64,000 nt of DNA from Levilactobacillus lanxiensis (GCF_016861655.1 NZ_BOLN01000003.1:248001-312000), one strand, 5' to 3'. Shown: positions 43,476 to 52,696, counted from the first letter of the stretch. The notes: generated from the sequence alone by a model not told the origin. Program-made: numbers and translations.

Positions 43476-44349
43476 GAAAGAGAAAAGTTTAGGACGGGGA
43501 ATTGACGCGCTGTTTGCGGAAAATGGCGTGGATACCGCTGAAGAAACCGTTGTTGACCTGACGCTAGCCGACATCCGGCCCAACCCGTATCAGCCACGGC
43601 AGAAATTTGATAAGAAGGGGCTGGACGATCTGGCTGCTTCGATTGAAAAGACCGGGGTGTTCCAACCCATCATCGTCCGGCAACCGGACAAGACGTTGGA
43701 ACGCTACGAGATCTTAGCTGGTGAACGGCGCTTCCGGGCGTCCAAACTCGCGGGTAAGACCACGATTCCGGGCATCATCCGTGACATTACTGAGGAACAG
43801 ATGATGGAGATTGCCGTGCTGGAAAACCTCCAACGCGAAGACCTCACGCCGCTGGAAGAAGCCGAAGCCTACGATACCCTGATGACCAAGCTCACCTTGA
43901 CGCAGGCCCAGGTGTCCGAACGGCTGGGCAAGAGTCGGCCATACATCGCCAACTACCTGCGTTTGCTGGGGCTGCCCAAGGCGGTCAAAGATATGCTGCA
44001 ACACAACGAGCTGTCGATGGGCCAGGCCCGGACGCTGCTGTCCTTAAAGGACAAGACCAAGTTGGTGGCATTGGCCAAGAAGGCCGTGGCCGAGGGGATG
44101 ACCGTTCGCGCGGTCGAAGCCGAAGTCAACAAGCTGAACGGCGCCGCTAAGAAATTAGCCAAGAAGCCCGCGAAGAAGAAGTCCCCGTTCCTCCGGTCGA
44201 CCGAAAACCAATTACAAGAACGGTTCGGGACCCAGGTCTCCATCAACGAGGCCCTGAACAAGGACCATCAAGGACACATTGAAATCGAATACCTGTCCAA
44301 TGATGATCTGAACCGCATCCTAGATTTGCTGGACATCCACTTAGATTAG
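43465..44349 (+). CDS. parB: chromosome partitioning protein ParB/Spo0J
   Basis: A 294-residue CTP-dependent clamp that loads at parS. The N-terminal basic GRGIDALF binds ParA. IRPNPYQPRQKFD, GERRFRASKLAG (CTP site), ENLQREDLTPLEEA, the helix-turn-helix LTQAQVSERLGKSRPYIANYLRLL and a C-terminal dimerisation domain (IEIEYLSNDDLNRILDLL) follow. It is translationally coupled to parA. Confidence 0.95.
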   Translation: MASKKEKSLGRGIDALFAENGVDTAEETVVDLTLADIRPNPYQPRQKFDKKGLDDLAASIEKTGVFQPIIVRQPDKTLERYEILAGERRFRASKLAGKTTIPGIIRDITEEQMMEIAVLENLQREDLTPLEEAEAYDTLMTKLTLTQAQVSERLGKSRPYIANYLRLLGLPKAVKDMLQHNELSMGQARTLLSLKDKTKLVALAKKAVAEGMTVRAVEAEVNKLNGAAKKLAKKPAKKKSPFLRSTENQLQERFGTQVSINEALNKDHQGHIEIEYLSNDDLNRILDLLDIHLD

Positions 44350-44369
44350 CGAGCATTGGAGGGAACGCC

Positions 44370-44573
44370 ATGTACGATTTAGGTGATTTGGTAGAAATGA
44401 AGAAGGCCCACCCCTGCGGCACCAACCGCTGGGAAATTACCCGGATGGGCGCGGATATTAAGATCAAGTGTACCAACTGCGGCCACGTTGTCATGTTGTC
44501 GCGCCGTGAGTTTGAGAAGAAATTGAAAAAGGTGCTGGTCAAGGCCGACGCCAATAATGGAAAGAGTGAATAA
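44370..44573 (+). CDS. DUF951 family protein
   Basis: A 67-residue protein with MYDLGDLVEMKKAHPCGTNRWEITRMGADIKIKCTNCGHVVMLSRREFEKKLKK, the whole DUF951 pattern, including Cys-17 and a CxxC that may bind zinc. GGAGGG precedes the ATG. It sits in its common place between parB and ychF. Function unknown. Confidence 0.9.
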   Translation: MYDLGDLVEMKKAHPCGTNRWEITRMGADIKIKCTNCGHVVMLSRREFEKKLKKVLVKADANNGKSE

Positions 44574-44578
44574 TTGTT

Positions 44579-45679
44579 ATGTCATTAACTGCAGGGATCG
44601 TTGGGCTACCAAACGTTGGGAAGTCCACGTTATTTAACGCGATTACAAAGGCTGGGGCCGAAATGGCTAACTATCCTTTCGCCACGATCGACCCAAACGT
44701 CGGCATGGTGGAAGTCCCAGATAGCCGGTTAGACCGTATTCAAGAACTAATTCCAGCGAAAAAAGTTGTGCCTACCACGTTTGAGTTTACCGACATTGCC
44801 GGGATCGTTAAGGGTGCCAGCAAGGGTGAAGGTCTCGGGAACCAGTTCCTGGAAAACATTCGCCAGGTCGACGCCATCGTCCACGTTGTGCGGGCCTTTG
44901 ACGACGACAACATCACCCACGTTTCCGGGAAGATCGACCCAATTGATGATATTGAAACCATCAACCTGGAACTCGGTCTGTCCGACTTAGCCGCCGTTGA
45001 CAAGCGGTTGTCTAAGGTTGAACGCGCTGCCAAGGGGAGCGACAAGGAAGCCAAGGCTGAATTGAACGTCTTGCAAAAGATCAAGCCCGTCCTCGAAGCC
45101 GGTGGGGCCGTCCGCACGATTGCCTTTGATGAAGACGAATTACCTATCGTGAAGGGTCTGTTCCTCTTGACCTCCAAGCCCGTCCTGTACGTGGCCAACA
45201 TTGCCGAAGACGACATGGCTGACCCCGAAGACTCCAAGTACTTTGGCGTCATCAAGGACTACGCTGCCAAGGAAGGCGCCGAAGCCATTGCCGTGGCTGC
45301 CGAAGCCGAAGAAGAAATCGCCCAATTGGACGATGACGAGAAGCAAGACTTCTTGGAAGCCGAAGGCGTTGAAGAACCTGGCTTGAACCGTCTGATTCGG
45401 GCCTCATACCACCTCTTAGGCCTGCAAACGTTCTTTACGGCTGGTGGTAAGGAAACCCGTGCCTGGACGTTTAAGACCGGCACCAAGGCCCCTCAAGCGG
45501 CTGGTATCATCCACTCCGACTTTGAGCGTGGGTTTATCCGGGCCGAAGTCATGGCCTTTGATGCTTTAGACGAATTCGGTTCCGAAGCTGCCGTGAAGGA
45601 AGCCGGTAAGCTGCGGGTCGAAGGGAAAGACTACGTGATGGCTGACGGCGATATCGTCGAATTCCGGTTCAACGTTTAG
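44579..45679 (+). CDS. ychF: redox-regulated ATPase YchF
   Basis: A 366-residue Obg-like P-loop protein that prefers ATP. GLPNVGKSTLFNAIT (residues 8-22), DIAGIVKGASKGEGLGNQFL (G2/G3, about 75) and the YchF-specific NIAED in place of NKxD (about 205) are seen. The C-terminal TGS-like domain ends with DYVMADGDIVEFRFNV. It binds ribosomes and modulates stress responses. Highly biased codons fit strong expression. Confidence 0.95.
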   Translation: MSLTAGIVGLPNVGKSTLFNAITKAGAEMANYPFATIDPNVGMVEVPDSRLDRIQELIPAKKVVPTTFEFTDIAGIVKGASKGEGLGNQFLENIRQVDAIVHVVRAFDDDNITHVSGKIDPIDDIETINLELGLSDLAAVDKRLSKVERAAKGSDKEAKAELNVLQKIKPVLEAGGAVRTIAFDEDELPIVKGLFLLTSKPVLYVANIAEDDMADPEDSKYFGVIKDYAAKEGAEAIAVAAEAEEEIAQLDDDEKQDFLEAEGVEEPGLNRLIRASYHLLGLQTFFTAGGKETRAWTFKTGTKAPQAAGIIHSDFERGFIRAEVMAFDALDEFGSEAAVKEAGKLRVEGKDYVMADGDIVEFRFNV

Positions 45680-45696
45680 AAGGGAAACAACTATAA

Positions 45697-46422
45697 ATGA
45701 GTGATAACAAGCAAACGCCGCGTAACGCCGGTGTTCGTCAGGACCGCAATAGCGTGGCCGTGAACGAACGGGCGGCCTTCGACAACGTCGGGCTGACCAA
45801 GCGTAACGCGGACTACATGTTCCGGTTCAACAAGGCCTTAGACAAGACCAAGCTGAGCCCAGAAAAGAAGGCTAGCGCCGTTCAAGACATGGTCAATGAA
45901 CTGGTTGAAGGCCAAAAGTCGGGGAAGACCGCCAAGAACATTTACGGCGACGTCGATGCTCGCGTGAAGGCGGTCGTTGACGGCCCCGTAACGGCCACGG
46001 CCGTTATCGGTGGCCCCAACTACTGGCCCAACATGATCTACAACGCGTTGACGTTCTTCATGATCTTTAACTTGATGTTCGGGATCATGTACCTCTTCAG
46101 TCCCAAATTGATGACCAGTAGCCAACCCGTTGGGATTACGGCGATCACAGTGAGTGCCGTTGTGGCTGGGTTTATCTTGCCCATCATGCCACGGCTGTTT
46201 GATCCTAAGATTAAGCACAAGTACAATGGCTGGATTCGTGCCTTGTTCGTGCTGTTAGGGTTCATCGTCTGGATGGTTCTGTTCTACGCTGCCCAACTGT
46301 TACCTGGCGTCATCAACCCTGTGCTGATGCCTTGGCCAAGTATCATTCTGGGGGTTGTGTCTATTGCCCTCATGTACTGGCTCCGCCGCACCTACAAGAT
46401 TCGTGGCGGGTTCTTCGGGTAA
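45697..46422 (+). CDS. DUF1129 family membrane protein
   Basis: A 241-residue protein with a basic soluble N-terminus (residues 1-105), including TKRNADYMFRFNKALD, then four membrane helices (about 112-133, 145-165, 180-205, 210-230). This is the DUF1129 family, commonly encoded just after ychF in lactobacilli. The role is not established. A class B repeat element starts about 27 bases after the stop. Confidence 0.88.
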   Translation: MSDNKQTPRNAGVRQDRNSVAVNERAAFDNVGLTKRNADYMFRFNKALDKTKLSPEKKASAVQDMVNELVEGQKSGKTAKNIYGDVDARVKAVVDGPVTATAVIGGPNYWPNMIYNALTFFMIFNLMFGIMYLFSPKLMTSSQPVGITAITVSAVVAGFILPIMPRLFDPKIKHKYNGWIRALFVLLGFIVWMVLFYAAQLLPGVINPVLMPWPSIILGVVSIALMYWLRRTYKIRGGFFG

Positions 46423-46448
46423 AACCTAGTTTGGTTTAGTGATTAGGA

Positions 46449-46660
46449 CGTGCGGGAGCTGGTCGCTCCCTGCGGCGGTCCTGGGGCTGGAACGCTGGGG
46501 GGAGGACGCCCGGAGCCGAAGAGCGGTCTCCGGACTTGCTTTGAGCCGCTGAGAAGCGCGTCTCAAAGTCACCATTTACGCTGCTGCGCACCGTAAATCC
46601 CCCGGCTGAGCCCCGGCCGCCTCCGGTCGCTGATGTTGCGGTTCTTTGACAACGTTGGTT
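46449..46660 (+). repeat. structured intergenic element, class B, copy 1
   Basis: Directly downstream of the DUF1129 gene. Hairpins CGGAG/CTCCG, CTTTGAG/CTCAAAG and ATTTACG/CGTAAAT; outer stem GGGGCTGG paired with the CCCCGGCC region. Confidence 0.82.
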
Positions 46661-46790
46661 TGGCCCGAACCCGCCACGAATTTTGTGGTGGGAGATGGTT
46701 GGTGCGTGTTTGCGCTCGCCGACTAGGGTGGCTGGACTTGCTAACTAAATAAATGATGGTTGAGACGGACTTAATCGTCTTAAATCAGTT

Positions 46791-46836
46791 AAACGAGTGA
46801 GGGATTCCAGATTGGGATTGCTTGCTCGTTTTTGTT
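46791..46836 (+). terminator. terminator-like hairpin
   Basis: AAACGAG/CTCGTTT arms with T-rich tail, beyond the repeat; likely the real end of the parAB-DUF1129 transcript. Confidence 0.6.
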
Positions 46837-46847
46837 TTGTTCTGCGC

Positions 46848-46955
46848 CGATCTCAAAGGTCGTCTCATGGCCTGAGCTGAGAAAATCGTTCAGCTAATGC
46901 CATCGGCACAATTGGCGACCTTGGACTATCTTCGGTCACGCTTGCGACTGCGCTT
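46848..46955 (+). repeat. 3' half of a class A element (truncated copy)
   Basis: Contains CTCAAAGGTCGTC, AGCTGAG/TTCAGCT hairpin and the CATCGGCACA box but lacks the 5' half. Confidence 0.75.
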
Positions 46956-47040
46956 TTTTGTTCTTACGGTGGCCACCAATCGGAGCTCAGAAAGCGTGTA
47001 TAACTGAGTGTCACATACTGTGCCAGAGAAAACCGACATA

Positions 47041-47245
47041 GGGCCAAAACTGTACTAGCCGCAGGGATGGTGAAAATGGGTTCAGCCGTGGGACTTCCCT
47101 TAGTGGTGGGCTTGGCCGCTTAGGGAAGTGCTATCTTTGAGACGCGGTCCTGGCGGCTCAAAGTAAGTTCGGAGACCATACTGTGGCTCCGGACATGTGC
47201 CCACCGTGTCCCAATCCATTTTCACTATCCCGGAGGCAAGTTGTT
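47041..47245 (-). repeat. structured intergenic element, class B, copy 2
   Basis: Reverse orientation. Outer stem GGTGAAAATGG/CCATTTTCAC; ACTTCCCT/AGGGAAGT hairpin in place of the ATTTACG arms; CTTTGAG/CTCAAAG kept. Confidence 0.82.
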
Positions 47246-47298
47246 TGTGCAACACATGTTGGGGTCACTCACTATGTCAGGCGAACGATCCACCAAGA

Positions 47299-47496
47299 GC
47301 CGGAGGAGGCCGGGTGCGGAGCCAGCTGTGTCGGTGGTGTTAGACCGGGTGGGCTTGCCCGGCCTTACAGCACGGGACGACTTTGGAAACTTGCGGGCTG
47401 GGCGAGGTTTCAAAGCGAGGTGGAAGCCCGTCCCTCAGGCTGGAACCGTTCCCCACAGCCGGTGGAGCACCCGGCAGCCGCAGGCAGCAATTTAGC
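47299..47496 (-). repeat. structured intergenic element, class A variant, copy 6
   Basis: Reverse orientation. Long stem CCGGGTGC/GCACCCGG; CTTTGGAAA/TTTCAAAG; conserved CCGACACAGC and CTGTGGGG boxes. Confidence 0.85.
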
Positions 47497-47834
47497 GCAA
47501 ATCAGTCCCAGCCGCAACTAGGCAAAAGACAACCCAGGGCGCTTGTTTAGTAAGCCAGCAGACCTAAGTGAAAAAAGATTTTTGCGACAGGTTTTAAACG
47601 ACGTCGCGCGTGAGTGTCTTACCCCCTTAGACAAAATCCACGGGGCACTAAGGATGCCGCAAACGCCTGATACTTAAGGCCTGACGCCATTTACAGTCGC
47701 ACTTTCATTTTCCTAGTGAAACGTGAAAGACGGATGCTTGACCCTTTCTTTCGATGGCACTATGATGCTCACAAGTAATCGAGCTAGAGAGTAGTTCGAC
47801 GAAAAATATGTCATCATCTCGGGGAGGATTTCTT
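47497..47834. other. intergenic stretch before the surface cluster
   Basis: About 340 bases with no gene or repeat recognised. It precedes the first secreted Lys-rich protein and should hold its promoter; I see no clear -35/-10 pair. Confidence 0.4.
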
Positions 47835-48434
47835 ATGAAGAAAATCTTTGGGTATGTTTTAGGTTTGGTTGCGGCGCTGACTTTTGCCGGGGCGATTGCC
47901 ACGACCGCGAACGCTGACGGGAGTAGTGCGGATGCGGCGAGTGGGAGTTCAGGTAGCGATGCCGCGGCTAGCGGATTGGTCGTGCCACGGGGCGGCACAG
48001 ATACCGGCGCCGGTGCGGGCTCAAGCAGCGCAATCATTGCGTCCGACAGCTCCAGTGCGGTTGCCAGCAGCGAATCCGCCGCTAGCAGTTCAGCCGCCAG
48101 CAGCTCTTCCGCAATTTCAGAATCGCAGAAGCCATTGCAAAAACCAGCTAAGGCCAAAGTTTTAGCGAAGTCCAAGCGCGTTAAGCTCCGCAAGCACTAC
48201 CGCAAGGATGCCCGGATTCTCTACCTGGAAAAGGGTCGCAAGGGTGAAAAGATTGAATTGCTGACTCGCAAGGGCAAATTAGTTAAGAAGTGCACGGTCA
48301 AGAAGAATGGCAAATTCGACATTCGCTTGACCAAGAAGGAAGCTAAGAAGTTAGCCAAGGGTGAAAAGAGCTTTTTGATCAAGGTTAAGGCCAAGGGTTA
48401 CAAAGCTTTCGAAGTCGTGGTTAAGATTTACTAG
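47835..48434 (+). CDS. secreted Ser-rich, Lys-rich surface protein (A)
   Basis: A 199-residue protein with signal peptide MKKIFGYVLGLVAALTFAGAIATTANA, a Ser/Ala-rich low-complexity region (about 28-100), then a basic C-terminal domain (KRVKLRKHYRKDARILYLEKGRKGEKIELLTRKGKLVKK...KGYKAFEVVVKIY). The same three-part plan is found at 50790 and 52156. The basic domain probably binds wall polymers. GGGGAGGAT precedes ATG. A terminator separates it from the membrane protein that follows. Confidence 0.75.
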   Translation: MKKIFGYVLGLVAALTFAGAIATTANADGSSADAASGSSGSDAAASGLVVPRGGTDTGAGAGSSSAIIASDSSSAVASSESAASSSAASSSSAISESQKPLQKPAKAKVLAKSKRVKLRKHYRKDARILYLEKGRKGEKIELLTRKGKLVKKCTVKKNGKFDIRLTKKEAKKLAKGEKSFLIKVKAKGYKAFEVVVKIY

Positions 48435-48448
48435 CTTGCTAGTGAAAA

Positions 48449-48472
48449 GGCGCGGGTGACCGCGTCTTTTCT
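48449..48472 (+). terminator. terminator after surface protein A
   Basis: CGCGG-gtga-CCGCG stem with T-rich tail. Confidence 0.7.
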
Positions 48473-48522
48473 TATGGCGTCAGATCGATTGTTAAGCGAA
48501 CTAATGGGGAGGGGCAACCATT

Positions 48523-50157
48523 ATGGAACGCATTAGATTAGTGCTGCATAAGCGCAGCGCCCAAGTATTTGGCTTGTTTACCATTGTCGGGGCTTTCATC
48601 ATGACCTTCTGTTCGTACACCTCCCCGGCTTACTACTTCGACGTGTCGCCGGACAACAACGCCTTCTTCACGGTCGGCAAGGCCATGATGCACGGCATCG
48701 TGCCCTACAAGGACATTTTTGAGCAAAAGGGCCCGTACGTCTATTTCCTGCACGGGCTAGCCTACCTGGTGAGTCATCGCAGTTTCACACTGATTTTCGT
48801 GTATGAAATTGCGACGCTGGTGGCCGCGATGTACCTGGTCTACCGCATTGCCAAGTTGCTGGACGCCCATGAGTTACCGGCGCTGCTGACGGCCTTGTTG
48901 TCGCCGGTCCTGTTCCTGTACCACCCGTACTACGATTACGGCGATACCGTGGAATTTTTCACGCTGCCATTTCTGCTCTCATTGATTTATCTGATTCTGT
49001 TGCTGGACCGCCACGACCTGACCGTTAGCCATTGGTGGTACTTCGCGCAGGGCGCGCTGGTCGGCGTGGTTTTCCTGTCCAAGTACACGCTGCTGGGCGC
49101 CTGGATTGTTTTTTACCTGGTGATGCTGGTCACCCGGCTGGTCAAACGCCAATGGCGGGCGCTGGGCCAACTGATTGGCTGGAGTGCGGCGGGGTTCCTG
49201 CTGACGACGGTGCCATGGCTAGTCTACTTCCTGGCGACCAAGAGCCTGGGCGCCTTCATCAACGTCTACATTCTGTTCAACACCAAGGTGTACCTGACCT
49301 CGTCGGTGGCCTTCTTCGCCAACCTGATTCAGTCGATGGCGTTGGTGTCCCAATTTTACCTGAGCAACGTGCTGTTCTTCCTGCTGGGCGTAGTGGGGAC
49401 GCTGGTGGTGACCTTTGAACGCGGCGTCTTCCACAGTAACTTTACCCGGGGACTTTACCTGGTGGCGACGCTGGGCAGCGACCTGTTCGCCCTGTACGGC
49501 TATCAGGCTGGGGCGGTATACCAGTATTATGAATTGATTTATTTCGCGAGCTTCGTGCTGCCGTTCGCGGTCTTCTGCCAGCTGCTGTTCCGCCACCTGA
49601 GCTTGCCAAATGGGGATGACAGTTTTGCCATCCTGGCGACGCTGGTGATTGGCTGGTTCCTGGTGCTCGGCGTCAACAACAACGTGACCAACTCGAAGGT
49701 CTTTCCCAACAACGCGTCGGTCACTGAGGAGACGACCAGCGTGCCGCAACAGCCGGCCCAGGTGGACTTCGGCAATTACATGCGGCAGAGTGGCTTGCCC
49801 CTGACGCTGCTGAATTACGGGTCGATCGACATGGGCTTCTACACGGCCTCCGGGGCGGTGCCATCGACGTATTACTTCCAGAACTACAACATTGCTCAGA
49901 GTGCGGCACCCCAGATTCTGCGCTCACAGGTCGATCAGATTCGCCAGCACAAGGTCGAATGGGTCGTCCTCAACACGCCAGCCGGCAAGACGGTTCGCGA
50001 GTGGCAGGGTGGTGGCGGCCGCATTACCAGCGGCAACCTGAACCCGGGCACTAGCAAATTAGCCAAGACACTGTACCGCAATTACCTGCCGGTCGGGAAG
50101 CATACGCAGGTGTTTGAAGGGGTGAGCGTGACGTATTGGTTGTTTGAACGAAAATAA
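48523..50157 (+). CDS. GT-C-like polytopic membrane glycosyltransferase (A)
   Basis: A 544-residue membrane protein with about 11-12 helices. After the first helix, SPDNNAFFTVGKAMMHGIVPYKDIFEQKGPYVYFLHGLAYL is the PMT/ArnT-like first extracellular loop with the catalytic-type acidic residue (SPD). A C-terminal soluble domain (about 400-544: LLNYGSIDMGFYTASG...WVVLNTP) faces outside. Such enzymes transfer sugars from lipid carriers to proteins or wall polymers. It is strongly similar to the protein at 52697 and follows a secreted Lys/Ser-rich protein. The acceptor is inferred, not shown. Confidence 0.75.
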   Translation: MERIRLVLHKRSAQVFGLFTIVGAFIMTFCSYTSPAYYFDVSPDNNAFFTVGKAMMHGIVPYKDIFEQKGPYVYFLHGLAYLVSHRSFTLIFVYEIATLVAAMYLVYRIAKLLDAHELPALLTALLSPVLFLYHPYYDYGDTVEFFTLPFLLSLIYLILLLDRHDLTVSHWWYFAQGALVGVVFLSKYTLLGAWIVFYLVMLVTRLVKRQWRALGQLIGWSAAGFLLTTVPWLVYFLATKSLGAFINVYILFNTKVYLTSSVAFFANLIQSMALVSQFYLSNVLFFLLGVVGTLVVTFERGVFHSNFTRGLYLVATLGSDLFALYGYQAGAVYQYYELIYFASFVLPFAVFCQLLFRHLSLPNGDDSFAILATLVIGWFLVLGVNNNVTNSKVFPNNASVTEETTSVPQQPAQVDFGNYMRQSGLPLTLLNYGSIDMGFYTASGAVPSTYYFQNYNIAQSAAPQILRSQVDQIRQHKVEWVVLNTPAGKTVREWQGGGGRITSGNLNPGTSKLAKTLYRNYLPVGKHTQVFEGVSVTYWLFERK

Positions 50158-50167
50158 GAGTGTGAGT

Positions 50168-50265
50168 CAAGGCGGTTAGCTGGTGAGTATTAACGTCACT
50201 AAGTGAATGACCCCGAACTTGGGTCGTTTGCTTAGTGGGGTTAAGCGGAACCAGCTGCCTTGGGG
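50168..50265. repeat. long imperfect inverted structure after GT gene
   Basis: Outer CAAGGC/GCCTTG and AGCTGGT/ACCAGCT, inner CACTAAG/CTTAGTG and GACCC/GGGTC stems form one nested hairpin. It may act as a terminator; its arms differ from the class A and B elements. Confidence 0.6.
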
Positions 50266-50295
50266 AACACGTTTCAGAAAGTAAGGTTGGCTAAA

Positions 50296-50492
50296 TTTTT
50301 CCGTTCCCGGCGGCGGGCTCAAGGTTCCCTGCTGTGGGGTCGGTTTCAGCCTGAGGGGCGGGCTTTCACCTCAACTTTGAGCCTTAGAAGCGGTCTCAAA
50401 GGTTGCCCCATGCTCTAAGCTGAGAAAAATCGCTCAGCTAAGACCATCGACACAGCTGGGAACCTTGACCCGCCTCTGGTCACTCAGATTTG
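50296..50492 (+). repeat. structured intergenic element, class A, copy 7
   Basis: Long stem AAGGTTCCC/GGGAACCTT (both arms changed together relative to copy 3); AGCTGAG/CTCAGCT; AGCC/GGCT; the outer inverted ends are not clear. Confidence 0.85.
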
Positions 50493-50611
50493 CGCGCTTA
50501 CTTTCGGTAGTTTGGTGGGGTGGCAAGTAGTTCACTGATTCATACGCTTTTTTTGAAATTCTTGCTTACTTTAAGTAACTAGAAATATCCACTTTATGAA
50601 TATATTTGTTA

Positions 50612-50649
50612 GGGGAAACATTCTGATATCACGAATGCTTCTCCTTTTT
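50612..50649 (+). terminator. terminator-like hairpin
   Basis: GGGGAA-CATTC/GAATG-TTCTCC arms, then five T. No gene lies immediately upstream. Confidence 0.5.
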
Positions 50650-50789
50650 CATGTATAAACTTGTTTTTAGTTAGGGGTCAAATCTTGAAAAATGGCGCCT
50701 TGATGTTTCTATAAATCGGGACTAGGGTGGAGGCGTAATCAACACCACAACTGGCTTGATTGAAATTTACATATTTTAGGAGGAATTTG

Positions 50790-51953
50790 ATGAAGAAAGT
50801 TTATGGATATGCTTTAGCTTTGGTTGCCACCTTAACTTTTGGTGGGGCATTGGCAACGTCTGCAAATGCTGCGGATGATGGTTCTGCAACTGGCACGCCT
50901 GCTGTGACAAACAGCGCAACTTCTGATAAACCGGCAACGGCTACTCCTGGGGAAACAACTACTGACACTACGGGAGCCGATAAGACTGGTACGGACGGTG
51001 ATAGCGATGTAGCTGCTGGCGCTGATGGTGGTGACACAGTAGTTGACCCTAACAAGGACGCTGATACTACAACTGGCACTGGCACTGGCGATGGTACTGG
51101 CACTACCACACCAACTAAACCTAGCGATGGCGCTGGTACTACAACCGGCACTGGCGATGGTACTGACACTACCACACCAACTAAACCTAGCGATGGCGCT
51201 GGTACTACAACCGGCACTGGCGATGGTACTGACACTACTACACCAACTAAACCTAGCGATGGCGCTGGTACTACAACTGGTACTGGCGATGGTACTGGCA
51301 CTACCACACCAACTAAACCTAGCGCTGGCGCTGGTACTACAACCGGCACTGGCGATGGTACTGACACTACCACACCAACTAAACCTAGCGATGGCGCTGG
51401 TACTACAACTGGTACTGGCGATGGTACTGGCACTACCACACCAACTAAACCTAGCGATGGTACTGGTACCACAACCGGAACTACTACAACTAACCCTGGT
51501 ACCACTACTACAACCCCAGCAACCACTAACAACACCGCAACAACCCCAAGCTCCAGCAGTGTGGCTTCCTCAAGTTCCAGCCAAGTAGCTGCCACCAGCA
51601 GTTCCAAGCCGGCTACTAAGACGACCAAGACGGTCAAGAAGACTACTAAGAAATCAGCCAAGAAGACGGTTGCCAAGGCGAAGAAGATTCGTGCGCAGAA
51701 GACCTACACCAAGAATTCACGCCGCGTTCAGTTCAAGAAGGCCGTTAAGGGTAGCAAGGTCGTTTTGAAGAACAGCAAGGGCCAAGTCGTTAAGACCCTT
51801 AAGGTGACGAAGTCTGGGAAGCTCAGCATCAAGTTGAGTAAGAAGCAAGCCAAGAAGTTGAACCGCACCAAGAAGAACAAGCACTACTTCACGGTCACGG
51901 TGACGCAGAAGGGCTACAAGCCTTACACCATCAAGTACACGATCAAGGCTTAA
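50790..51953 (+). CDS. secreted repeat protein with Lys-rich C-terminal domain (B)
   Basis: A 387-residue protein with signal peptide MKKVYGYALALVATLTFGGALATSANA. A Thr/Gly/Asp-rich region includes six 22-residue repeats (residues about 98-229, core DTTTPTKPSDGAGTTT), then a Thr/Ser/Pro linker. The basic C-terminal domain (about 300-387: RAQKTYTKNSRRVQFKKAVKGSKVVLKNSKGQVVKTLKVTKSGK...KGYKPYTIKYTIK) is shared with proteins A and C. There is no LPxTG. The repeats look like a glycosylatable stalk. AGGAGGAAT precedes ATG at 50790. Confidence 0.8.
   Translation: MKKVYGYALALVATLTFGGALATSANAADDGSATGTPAVTNSATSDKPATATPGETTTDTTGADKTGTDGDSDVAAGADGGDTVVDPNKDADTTTGTGTGDGTGTTTPTKPSDGAGTTTGTGDGTDTTTPTKPSDGAGTTTGTGDGTDTTTPTKPSDGAGTTTGTGDGTGTTTPTKPSAGAGTTTGTGDGTDTTTPTKPSDGAGTTTGTGDGTGTTTPTKPSDGTGTTTGTTTTNPGTTTTTPATTNNTATTPSSSSVASSSSSQVAATSSSKPATKTTKTVKKTTKKSAKKTVAKAKKIRAQKTYTKNSRRVQFKKAVKGSKVVLKNSKGQVVKTLKVTKSGKLSIKLSKKQAKKLNRTKKNKHYFTVTVTQKGYKPYTIKYTIKA
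51081..51476 (+). repeat. six tandem 66-bp coding repeats
   Basis: Six in-frame units of 66 bp (22 residues) with only a few substitutions (Asp/Gly and Asp/Ala exchanges). The DNA is almost identical between units, indicating recent expansion or homogenisation and a likely length polymorphism. Confidence 0.9.
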
Positions 51954-51975
51954 TTTCCTAAATAAATACGTAACC

Positions 51976-52014
51976 AATGGGTAGCTGTCTTCAACGGGCA
52001 GTTACCCATTTTTA
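51976..52014 (+). terminator. terminator after surface protein B
   Basis: AATGGGTA/TACCCATT with inner CTG/CAG, T-tail. Confidence 0.85.
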
Positions 52015-52155
52015 GACTTAATTATCTAGGCTTACATTAATTGCCAAGATAATTGAAAATGCCCCTTGACGGAATCATTTGAAAGAACTACGATTATTTA
52101 GTGATAAAACCGGTTTATGATTTTATTAGAATTACATATCTGGGAGGAATTTTTC

Positions 52156-52614
52156 ATGAAGAAAGTATTTGGTTACGTTCTTAGTTTGTTAGCCGCATTA
52201 ACGTTTGCTGGTGTCATTGCTACGACTGCTAACGCTGCCGGCAACAATGCCGCAGCTACTAGTGGTAGCGGTAGTGGTGTTTCTAGTGTCGTTGCTTCAA
52301 GCAGTTCCAAGAAGGTTGCTAAGAAAGCAACTAAGAAGACTGTCAAGAAGTCAAAGCGCGTTCAACTGAGCAAGAAGTACAAGAAGAATGCTCGTAAAGT
52401 TTACATCAAGAAGGCTACCAAGGGTTCAAGCATTGCTTTGAAGAACAGCAAGAAGCAATCCGTTAAGAAGTTCTCCGTTAAGAAGAGCGGCAAGAAGACC
52501 TTGAAGTTGACCAAGAAGCAAGCTAAGAAGCTTAACAAGGGTAAGAAGTTCACCATGACTGTTACCAAGAAGGGCTACAAAGCTTACACTGTTAAGGTTA
52601 CCATCAAGAAGTAA
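52156..52614 (+). CDS. secreted Lys-rich surface protein (C)
   Basis: A 152-residue protein with signal peptide MKKVFGYVLSLLAALTFAGVIATTANA, a short Ser/Gly linker, then the basic domain (RVQLSKKYKKNARKVYIKKATKGSSIALKNSKKQSVKKF...KGYKAYTVKVTIKK). It is the minimal form of the A/B/C family. Strong codon bias suggests high expression. GGGAGGAAT precedes ATG at 52156. A terminator lies between it and the GT-C protein. Confidence 0.75.
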   Translation: MKKVFGYVLSLLAALTFAGVIATTANAAGNNAAATSGSGSGVSSVVASSSSKKVAKKATKKTVKKSKRVQLSKKYKKNARKVYIKKATKGSSIALKNSKKQSVKKFSVKKSGKKTLKLTKKQAKKLNKGKKFTMTVTKKGYKAYTVKVTIKK

Positions 52615-52638
52615 AGCTTTTTAAAACAAGCATTGAGG

Positions 52639-52668
52639 AGACGTGGCAGAACCACGTCTTTTCTTTTC
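52639..52668 (+). terminator. terminator after surface protein C
   Basis: AGACGTGG-cagaa-CCACGTCT stem followed by TTTCTTTTC. It is the same position and style as the terminator after protein A. Confidence 0.75.
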
Positions 52669-52696
52669 TCATTTTTTAGGAAAAGGAGTCGGGTCC

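Noticed and set aside
51081-51476. Possible CRISPR array
   Set aside because: The 66-bp units are contiguous, in frame and lack unique spacers; no cas genes are present in the window.
50801-51676. 291-residue reverse reading frame rich in Val/Pro
   Set aside because: It is the antisense of the 66-bp repeat gene; repeat composition keeps the frame open. The forward frame has signal peptide, ribosome binding site and terminator.
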